Assembly (NCBI GenBank): GCA_958435545.1
Contig: CAUBGU010000057.1
Coordinates: 1 to 10,322 of the forward strand
Direction of reading: 5' to 3'
Origin: an uncultured Collinsella sp.
GTDB lineage: Bacteria > Actinomycetota > Coriobacteriia > Coriobacteriales > Coriobacteriaceae
DNA: 10,322 nucleotides
Under the pieces are notes generated by a model. That model was not told the DNA's origin, ran no database searches, and worked only from the letters and a program-made list of their open reading frames with translations. Each line of letters starts with the position of its first letter. Positions within the stretch are counted from its first letter, which is position 1. The translations under genes and the position numbers were made by a program. Of this stretch, positions 5,372-10,322 are shown one piece after another.

Positions 5372-6255
5372 ACGCCATCGAGCAGGCGTACGGCGAGTGT
5401 CTGCGCATCACTTGCGGTGAAGGTTCCGTTGTAGCGCGTCATGCCCGTGAGCTCAATGCGGATGCGCGCGGGCTTTTGCTGCGCGGCGACATTGGCGGTG
5501 CGGATGCGCTGTGCAAGGTTGTGACACTCGGCAAGGGCGATCGTGGCGCGCGGCGCAGCATCTGCGGGCAGCTCATCGCTTGCGATCTCGAGCACCAGAT
5601 CCACGTCGGTCGGAACCTCGGAATCGCAAAGCATCATGCCGCTGCTGTCGGTCGTCGCCGTGGCGATGTTCCACATGCGCGATGCAACGCTGCGTGCGAT
5701 GGGGTCCTCACCGATGACGGCAATCTGGAAGCGCTCGAGCACGTTGGCGGCGCGGGCAAAACCGATGCGCGACTCGGCCTCGGTAACCGAGGGCTTGCCC
5801 TCCCACACGTGATGCAGGCGGTTGATATAGGCGTAGGTATCCTGGAACGCCATGCCATCGGCAAACAGGCCAACATTTTCCTGGAACTGCTGCAGAGCGG
5901 CCTCGGTGTGCGGGCCAAAATAGCCGTCGTCCTCTCCGCAGGCAAAACCCAAAACGTTGAGCGCGCGCTGCAGGGCCTGAACGTCGGCGCCATGGAAATT
6001 GGGCATGCGCAGATAGAGCGTGCGGTCGCCCAGTTTATACGAGGCGTCTACCAGGGCGCTCCAACAGGGGATATCGACGGCGCAGCCAGCGGCAAGGCCA
6101 CTGTCGAGCCTAAAGGTGCCAACAGCCTGCTCGGTGGTGGTGCCAAAGCGCTTGTCGGAGACCTCGGTGTCATCGATTGTATAGCCGAGCTGCAGAAGGC
6201 GGGACTGGACGTCCTCGACGGCTGCTCCCTGCATGCCCGTTGTAATAGGTTCCAT
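5350..6255 (-). CDS. CwlM-like peptidoglycan-binding protein with degenerate amidase domain
   Basis: 301 residues, no signal peptide and no membrane segment, so probably cytoplasmic. Two PG_binding_1-type repeats are visible: about 10-70 (DVQSRLLQLGY ... AVGTFRLDSGL) and about 89-147 (DVQALQRALNVLGF ... DGYFGPHTEAALQQFQ). The linking segment ASYKLGDRTLY closely resembles mycobacterial CwlM as I remember it. About 175-301 aligns in outline with the amidase_3 fold of CwlM. However, the zinc-binding His of the usual DPGHGG-type motif is absent (IAVIGEDP instead), and no equivalent His/Glu set is seen. CwlM in mycobacteria is a non-secreted regulator that stimulates MurA, so a regulatory role in peptidoglycan precursor synthesis is the best guess. 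ATG 6255 has AAAGGGG 7 nt upstream. A polyprenyl synthase gene precedes it on the same strand (gap 138 bp). Confidence 0.72.
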   Translation of the reverse strand: MEPITTGMQGAAVEDVQSRLLQLGYTIDDTEVSDKRFGTTTEQAVGTFRLDSGLAAGCAVDIPCWSALVDASYKLGDRTLYLRMPNFHGADVQALQRALNVLGFACGEDDGYFGPHTEAALQQFQENVGLFADGMAFQDTYAYINRLHHVWEGKPSVTEAESRIGFARAANVLERFQIAVIGEDPIARSVASRMWNIATATTDSSGMMLCDSEVPTDVDLVLEIASDELPADAAPRATIALAECHNLAQRIRTANVAAQQKPARIRIELTGMTRYNGTFTASDAQTLAVRLLDGVCDALAD

Positions 6256-6393
6256 GAACGAACCCCTTTCGGCGTACCATTCGTACTATTTGAGCGTCTG
6301 TCGGATAGACAACGCAAAGGGATGCATAAACATGCACTCAACAGTGTAGCAAGTTGTGCCTAAATACGCTGCTGACAGATTTTATAACCCCCG

Positions 6394-7419
6394 TTAGTTA
6401 AGGCGCTCCACAAAGAAATCTGCCATGGAGAGGAACAGCTCGCGTGCGTGCGGATCAAGCTCAACGTTCTCGATGGCCGCTTTGGCCTTAGCGGTCAGGT
6501 CGAGCGCGTAAGTGTGGGCGTAATCGATGGAGCCGGTCTCCTGGAAGATCTCCACGGCGCGTGCAAGTTGCGCGGGGTCCTCGGTGCCCGAGGAAAGGAT
6601 TGCCTCGACCTCGTCGTGATAACGCTCGTCTGACAGGGCGTGCACGGCGACGAGGGTGCGCTTGCCCTCGGTGATATCGGTGCGGAAGTCCTTGTTGGCG
6701 GCCTCTTTGGTGCCGATCAAGTTGAGCAGATCGTCCTGAATCTGAAAGGCAAGGCCCGTGTGTAGACCAAAGGCGCGCAGCGCTTCGATTTGCCCATCGC
6801 TGCCGCCGCCGATAATGGCTCCGGCGGCAAGTGGCGTGGCTCCGCTGTAGTACGCCGTCTTGTGTGTTGCCATGTCCAGATAATCGTCGACCGAGATGTC
6901 AAAGCGTCCATCGCGGACCCAGCCCAAGTCGAGCGCCTGGCCCTCGATGGTGCGAACGATCATCTCGGTGAGCTCGTGGAGTACACGGAGTTTCACGTCT
7001 GCCTCGAGTGTGGGGTCGTCGAGAACCGTCTTGGTGACCATGGTGAGCGCTAAATCGCCGCAGTTGATGGCAAGGCCCGTGCCCTCGGTAAGGTGCATGC
7101 AAGGCTTGCCGCGACGCAGCTGGCCGTTGTCGGCTATGTCGTCATGGATAAGCGCTCCCGACTGAAAGTGCTCGATAGCTGCCGCCGCGCTGCGGGCGCT
7201 CTCAAAGCTGCCACCTACCGCGGTGGCGGCGAGCATGCAGATGAGCGGGCGGTGGCGCTTGCCGGCATTGGCCGTAAATGTCGAGAGCGGGGTATACAGG
7301 TAGCGCTCGATATCGGCAGAGGTCGCCTGTCCGTCAAAGAACGTGGCCAGATAGGCGTTAATCTGGTCAAAGTGCTGGGCTAAAAAGCTGGTAAACGGAC
7401 TGGACACGGGTTCTCGCAT
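6394..7419 (-). CDS. Polyprenyl (trans-isoprenyl) diphosphate synthase
   Basis: 341 residues from ATG 7419. It condenses isopentenyl diphosphate onto an allylic diphosphate. Visible landmarks: GKRHRP near 53-58, first Asp-rich motif DDIAD (93-97) followed by the RRGKP substrate site, GQALDL near 160, the HKT Lys near 187, FQIQDDLLN with the second Asp-rich motif as DDLLN (229-233, last Asp replaced by Asn), and EGKRT near 251-255. Small residues (Ala, Gly) at the fourth and fifth positions before the first motif favour a longer-chain product over farnesyl diphosphate. The end use may be a quinone side chain or a lipid carrier. An ATG at 7458 in frame adds 13 residues but has no Shine-Dalgarno site and lies inside a palindrome, so I prefer 7419 (AGAAAGA upstream). 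Confidence 0.9.
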   Translation of the reverse strand: MREPVSSPFTSFLAQHFDQINAYLATFFDGQATSADIERYLYTPLSTFTANAGKRHRPLICMLAATAVGGSFESARSAAAAIEHFQSGALIHDDIADNGQLRRGKPCMHLTEGTGLAINCGDLALTMVTKTVLDDPTLEADVKLRVLHELTEMIVRTIEGQALDLGWVRDGRFDISVDDYLDMATHKTAYYSGATPLAAGAIIGGGSDGQIEALRAFGLHTGLAFQIQDDLLNLIGTKEAANKDFRTDITEGKRTLVAVHALSDERYHDEVEAILSSGTEDPAQLARAVEIFQETGSIDYAHTYALDLTAKAKAAIENVELDPHARELFLSMADFFVERLN

Positions 7420-7440
7420 TCTTTCTGAGGTTGCGTTGAT

Positions 7441-7463
7441 GCAATATGCAGACAACATATTGC
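7441..7463. promoter_or_regulatory. Operator-like palindrome upstream of the polyprenyl synthase gene
   Basis: GCAATATG-CAGACAA-CATATTGC is a perfect inverted repeat with 8-bp arms and a 7-nt spacer, 21 bp upstream of the preferred start codon. It could be a repressor site or a hairpin in the 5' leader. The regulator is unknown. Confidence 0.4.
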
Positions 7464-7495
7464 CACATTAGGGCGTTTGGCGCGGCAGTTTTGGC

Positions 7496-7539
7496 GATTT
7501 AGGACAACGGGCGTGCGTTTGATGGAGCGCGCCTAAATC
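7496..7539 (-). repeat. Inverted repeat at the 3' end of the PTS gene
   Basis: GATTTAGG (7496-7503) pairs with CCTAAATC (7532-7539), which overlaps the PTS stop codon; the loop is 28 nt. No U tract follows on the - strand, so it is at best a weak or Rho-assisted 3' end. No other terminator is visible between the PTS and polyprenyl synthase genes (gap 113 bp). Confidence 0.25.
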
Positions 7540-9983
7540 AGCCTAAAATGCTCGAGCGCCGCAACGACACCGTCGTGATCGACGGTGTCGGTCACGTAAT
7601 CGGCCTTATCCTTGAGATAGTCCGGTGCATTGCCCATGGCGATACCGACATCGACGGCGTTCATCAGCGAGACGTCATTGCTGGCGTCGCCGATGCCGTA
7701 TACGGTTCCGTGGTGGGGATCGAGGGCGTCGAGTACAGACTGGATGCCCCCGCGCTTCGTGCATTCGCGGGGCGAGATTTCGGTTACCTCGAGTTCGAGC
7801 TCGTTAAAGCACAGCAGCGGCTCAAGTGCCTTATCTTGAGCGATGTGGTTGGCGAGCGATGTAGACATCAAGATCTTGTAGACACTGTAATGTTGCAGCT
7901 GCGTGACTGCGTCGCCCAGGGTGCGCGCGTATCCGGGAGCATCGGGCGCATCGGCACTCATGCGCACGACGCCGTTGAGGCCCTCAAAGCGGATGACCTC
8001 GCCCGATTGCTCAAGGTAGGGGGCAAGACGCTGCAGCATACTGGGCGTCATCGACAGATCGCGAATTGCGTGTCCGTTGATCTCGGCGTAACCGCCCGCA
8101 AGACAGACGATGCCGGTCCAGGGCAGCTCAAGAAGTTTGGGGTGGATGCAGCTCAGGGTACGTCCCGTGCAGATAAAGGCCATGTTGCCGTTGGCGACAA
8201 ACTCGCGGATTGCCTGCGAAACCGCCTCGTTGGGATAGGGGGAGAGGTCCCGCTCGTCTTCGGGAAGGTCTTGGGCGAGCCTGGGGTCTTGCCAGGCGAG
8301 CGTTCCGTCGATATCGAAGAAGCAAATATTGCCGCGCTTATGGGCCGCGCTGGCGGCAGGGGAGGCCGAGGTGGTGGGCACAAATTCCGGCTCGAGGCCC
8401 ATGATCTGGTCAAAATGCTCTTTAACGCGGGGAACGGAGATGCCGATAATCACCTGGGCGGTCTTGCCCGTAATGATGAGGCCCTTGGCGCCCACTGCGA
8501 CAAACGACGCGTTATCTGCAACGATGGAAGGGTCTGCGACCTCGACGCGCAGGCGCGTGGCGCAGTTGGTTGCGCCCACGATATTGCCAACGCCACCTAA
8601 AAGCTGAATTACCCGCTCAGCGAGGACGTGATCTTGATCGGATCGACTATTGACCTCGTCATTGGGAGATTGCTCTTTGGCAAAGTCGCTTCCCGTTAAA
8701 CAATCGATTGCCGCGCGATTGACGACATGATCCTCGCGGCCCGGAGTCTTAAGGTCATAGACCAAGATGAGTGCTCGAAAACTAACAAAAAAGATGAGGC
8801 TAAAGGCAAGGCCGATACCGAGCGCCAAAAGATAGGCACCGGCATGCGTGCGCATGAGCGGAATAAAGTTGAAGGCTGCCATCTCCATGAGGCCGCCCGA
8901 GAAGATGCCGACGATGCCAAAGAGATTCATGGCTGTGGCAAGGCAAGACGATAAGACGGCGTAGAGCAAAAAGAGCCCGGGGTGGGTGAACATAAAGAGA
9001 AACTCGAGTGGCTCGGTAACGCCGCAAACCACCGAAGCGATGATGGCGGGAACAAGGATGACCCTGAGGCCGGCGCGGCGCTCGGGTTTTGCGGTGGAGT
9101 AGAACGCAGCTGCGATGGCAGGAAGGCCAAAGAGCTTGACCCAGCCGGTGGCGGTAAAACCGGCCCACGGCGCAAGCTCATTAAGGGGGCGCGTGCTATG
9201 GGAGAGGATGGGGAGCAAACTGCTCCACGTGGCGTAGATGCCGTCGTTAATGACCAGGTTGTCGTAGTAGATCGGCATGTAGAGCAGGTGGTGCAGGCCA
9301 AAGGGCTCGAGTGCTCGTTCTAAAAAGACAAAGATGCCCACGCCAAAGGGACCGACGCCTGCAAGCGCGTGACGCAGCGTATCGGTTACATCGTATACGT
9401 AGGGCACGATGGCGGCCGAGATAGCAGCAAGGGCAAACACGGCAAAAAAGCTGATGAGGTAGACCAGCGAGGAGCCCGAGAAGGTGCCGAGCCAATCGGG
9501 AACCTTGGCATCGTAGAAGCGGTCATGGATGGCAACGACGGTTGCCGATACCGCCAGCGGGCCGATAATGCCGGTGTCGAGCGTCTTGATGCCGTCGATG
9601 ACGGTGATACCGCTGGCGGAGGTCAAAGATGACGGGTACTCAAGTCCAAGGTTGTCTCCGCTCAGCTTAATGATCTCGCTCAAAAAGAAGCAGTAGGCAA
9701 AATAGGCGACGAGAGCCTCGAGGCAGCAACGAGCCGGTTGTTTTTGGGCAAGACCGATGGGCAGCGCTACGGCAAAAAGGAGCGGGAGGCGTTTAAAGAC
9801 CGTCCACGAGCCGCGCTGGATGATAGCCCAGAAAACGTACCAAGGGGTTCCGTATACGGCGAGATCGCCGACGATGTCCGCAGTCGTTGCGAGAGCGGAG
9901 ACGCCGACCATGAGGCCTGATATAGAAAACAGCATGGCGGGCGCGAACATTGCCCCGCCAAAGCGTTGGATTTTTTGCAGCAT
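7533..9983 (-). CDS. PTS alpha-glucoside-type EIIC-EIIB permease fused to a Cof-type HAD phosphatase
   Basis: 816 residues. Residues 1 to about 425 form the EIIC membrane part of the glucose/glucoside family: MLQKIQRFGGAMFAPAMLF at the start, GWTVFKR-type segment, FGLHHLLYMP (H231, H232) and GVTEPLEF (E324). The pattern resembles GlvC and AglA permeases for maltose and other alpha-glucosides. The EIIB domain follows at about 452-530 with phosphorylated Cys in NCATRLR (C474). No EIIA domain is present, so a separate EIIA must donate phosphate. After an Ala/Ser/Thr linker comes a complete HAD-IIB phosphatase at about 550-816: DIDGT (D557, D559), CTGRT (T606), K743 and GIGDASNDVSLM (D766, D770). 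The fusion would import and phosphorylate a sugar and might then hydrolyse a sugar phosphate; the HAD substrate is unknown. GGGAGG precedes ATG 9983. A GntR regulator diverges upstream. Confidence 0.88.
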   Translation of the reverse strand: MLQKIQRFGGAMFAPAMLFSISGLMVGVSALATTADIVGDLAVYGTPWYVFWAIIQRGSWTVFKRLPLLFAVALPIGLAQKQPARCCLEALVAYFAYCFFLSEIIKLSGDNLGLEYPSSLTSASGITVIDGIKTLDTGIIGPLAVSATVVAIHDRFYDAKVPDWLGTFSGSSLVYLISFFAVFALAAISAAIVPYVYDVTDTLRHALAGVGPFGVGIFVFLERALEPFGLHHLLYMPIYYDNLVINDGIYATWSSLLPILSHSTRPLNELAPWAGFTATGWVKLFGLPAIAAAFYSTAKPERRAGLRVILVPAIIASVVCGVTEPLEFLFMFTHPGLFLLYAVLSSCLATAMNLFGIVGIFSGGLMEMAAFNFIPLMRTHAGAYLLALGIGLAFSLIFFVSFRALILVYDLKTPGREDHVVNRAAIDCLTGSDFAKEQSPNDEVNSRSDQDHVLAERVIQLLGGVGNIVGATNCATRLRVEVADPSIVADNASFVAVGAKGLIITGKTAQVIIGISVPRVKEHFDQIMGLEPEFVPTTSASPAASAAHKRGNICFFDIDGTLAWQDPRLAQDLPEDERDLSPYPNEAVSQAIREFVANGNMAFICTGRTLSCIHPKLLELPWTGIVCLAGGYAEINGHAIRDLSMTPSMLQRLAPYLEQSGEVIRFEGLNGVVRMSADAPDAPGYARTLGDAVTQLQHYSVYKILMSTSLANHIAQDKALEPLLCFNELELEVTEISPRECTKRGGIQSVLDALDPHHGTVYGIGDASNDVSLMNAVDVGIAMGNAPDYLKDKADYVTDTVDHDGVVAALEHFRLI

Positions 9984-10026
9984 GTTCTGCCTCCCGAATA
10001 TCGAGGCGCGTTGCGCGTGGTGAAAC

Positions 10027-10034
10027 GTTTAAAC
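10027..10034. repeat. GTTTAAAC palindrome, copy 1
   Basis: An 8-bp perfect palindrome just downstream of the PTS -10 candidate. It recurs at 10149-10156 near the regulator promoter, and the shared core reads GTTTAAACAA. One copy in front of each divergent gene is what a common operator would look like. Confidence 0.4.
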
Positions 10035-10049
10035 AATGGATTCATTGTA
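10033..10049 (-). promoter_or_regulatory. PTS gene -10 region overlapped by an operator-like palindrome
   Basis: On the - strand TACAAT (10044-10049) is 5/6 to the -10 consensus; the -35 is poor, suggesting need for an activator or weak basal activity. ACAATG-GATT-CATTGT (10033-10048) is a perfect palindrome with 6-bp arms lying over this -10, well placed for repression by the divergent GntR-family protein. Confidence 0.45.
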
Positions 10050-10086
10050 GAGGACCAGACGATTGTCGTACCGGCAGTTTTGAGCG

Positions 10087-10134
10087 AAACCGGTTTGGGC
10101 GCGACAGAAACCGTCAACGGTTAAATCCTGTCGC
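10087..10134. promoter_or_regulatory. Cluster of palindromes in the divergent control region
   Basis: AAACCGGTTT (10087-10096) is a perfect 10-bp palindrome. AACCG-TCAA-CGGTT (10109-10122) is nested inside GCGACAG...CTGTCGC (10101-10107 with 10128-10134). They lie midway between the two promoters and share an AACCG/CGGTT core, so they could be further binding sites for the same regulator or for a second factor. Confidence 0.4.
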
Positions 10135-10148
10135 TTTGCCGATAATCG

Positions 10149-10177
10149 GTTTAAACAACTTTAAGAAATGCTATCCT
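10149..10177 (+). promoter_or_regulatory. Putative promoter of the GntR-family gene
   Basis: An extended -10 (TGCTATCCT, hexamer 10172-10177) has no good -35; instead the second GTTTAAAC palindrome (10149-10156) occupies that position. The arrangement suggests autoregulation. The predicted start near 10184 leaves a short leader before AGAGGTGA and ATG 10211. Confidence 0.4.
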
Positions 10178-10210
10178 GCCTAGCCATACATATTCATTAG
10201 AGGTGAAGTC

Positions 10211-10322
10211 ATGCCAAAAGCGATTTACGAAGGAATCTACCGCGAGATCCGTTCGCGCATCATTAACGGGACCTATGCGTTTCAGGAGATGCTGCCAACC
10301 GAAGCCGAGCTGACCGCGGAAT
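10211..10322 (+). CDS. GntR-family transcriptional regulator (partial, 3' end outside window)
   Basis: Only the first 37 codons are present, starting MPKAIYEGIYREIRSRIING and continuing to LPTEAELTAE. This is the start of a GntR winged helix-turn-helix (pattern IYxxIRxxIxxG ... LPTExEL). The effector domain is not visible; next to a sugar PTS gene a HutC/TreR-type sugar-phosphate sensor is likely but not shown. Start ATG 10211 has AGAGGTGA ending 4 nt upstream. It diverges from the PTS-HAD gene across 227 bp rich in palindromes, so it probably represses that gene and itself. Confidence 0.88.
   Translation, partial: MPKAIYEGIYREIRSRIINGTYAFQEMLPTEAELTAE

Noticed and set aside
4807..6363. 518-codon open frame on the + strand
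   Set aside because: It runs through the tRNA-Gln gene and antisense to the CwlM-like gene; its translation has no recognisable domain and contains the typical tRNA-derived GGIRTP-like artefact in neighbouring frames.
7548..8600. 350-codon open frame antisense to the HAD and EIIB domains
   Set aside because: The opposite strand carries all HAD and EIIB catalytic motifs; this frame shows none.
1..10322. CRISPR arrays, transposases, rRNA, phage genes
   Set aside because: Looked for and not seen; no regularly spaced repeats, no integrase or transposase motifs.

Overview
The window is about 10.3 kb of GC-rich bacterial DNA with strong Shine-Dalgarno sites, compact convergent and divergent gene pairs and C/G-ending codons. 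A CwlM-like peptidoglycan-binding protein, a CstA carrier, a polyprenyl synthase and an alpha-glucoside-type PTS permease together suggest a gut actinobacterium of the Coriobacteriia, most likely Collinsella. That assignment is inference from gene style, not from a marker gene.

Left part (1-2430, + strand). After a conserved hairpin motif at the edge, a promoter near 193-221 opens a roughly 230-nt leader ahead of a CstA-family carrier gene (463-2352). The leader contains a small open frame ending LNIISVVII followed by stop, a series of adjoining or competing hairpins, and a strong intrinsic terminator just before the cstA ribosome-binding site. This is the layout of branched-chain-amino-acid attenuation, and it is unexpected on a cstA gene. 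A strong terminator closes the gene.

Middle (2536-4820, + strand). One gene encodes a 729-residue protein with a putative winged-helix N-terminus, a long basic/acidic disordered middle with RG-rich patches, and a C-terminal Toprim domain resembling JetD (DUF2220) of the Wadjet systems. No Wadjet partner genes are present. Its 3' end carries a second, inverted copy of the motif at the window's left edge. The two copies share a 21-nt identical block and a hairpin with three compensatory base-pair changes.

4820-5239 has no believable gene. It holds GC-rich hairpins, two direct 24-bp copies of a tRNA T-arm-like sequence, and an element of about 138 bp with T-arm-like inverted ends, next to a tRNA-Gln(UUG) gene (5240-5311, - strand) with its own terminator.

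Right part (5350-9983, - strand). From right to left are: a PTS EIIC-EIIB permease fused to a Cof-type HAD phosphatase domain; a polyprenyl diphosphate synthase; and a CwlM-like protein with two peptidoglycan-binding repeats and an amidase-like domain that seems to have lost its catalytic residues. The last two could both serve cell-envelope synthesis (lipid carrier and its control). At the right edge a GntR-family regulator (10211 onward, + strand, cut by the window) diverges from the PTS gene. The shared 227-bp spacer is full of palindromes, so the regulator very probably controls the PTS gene and itself.
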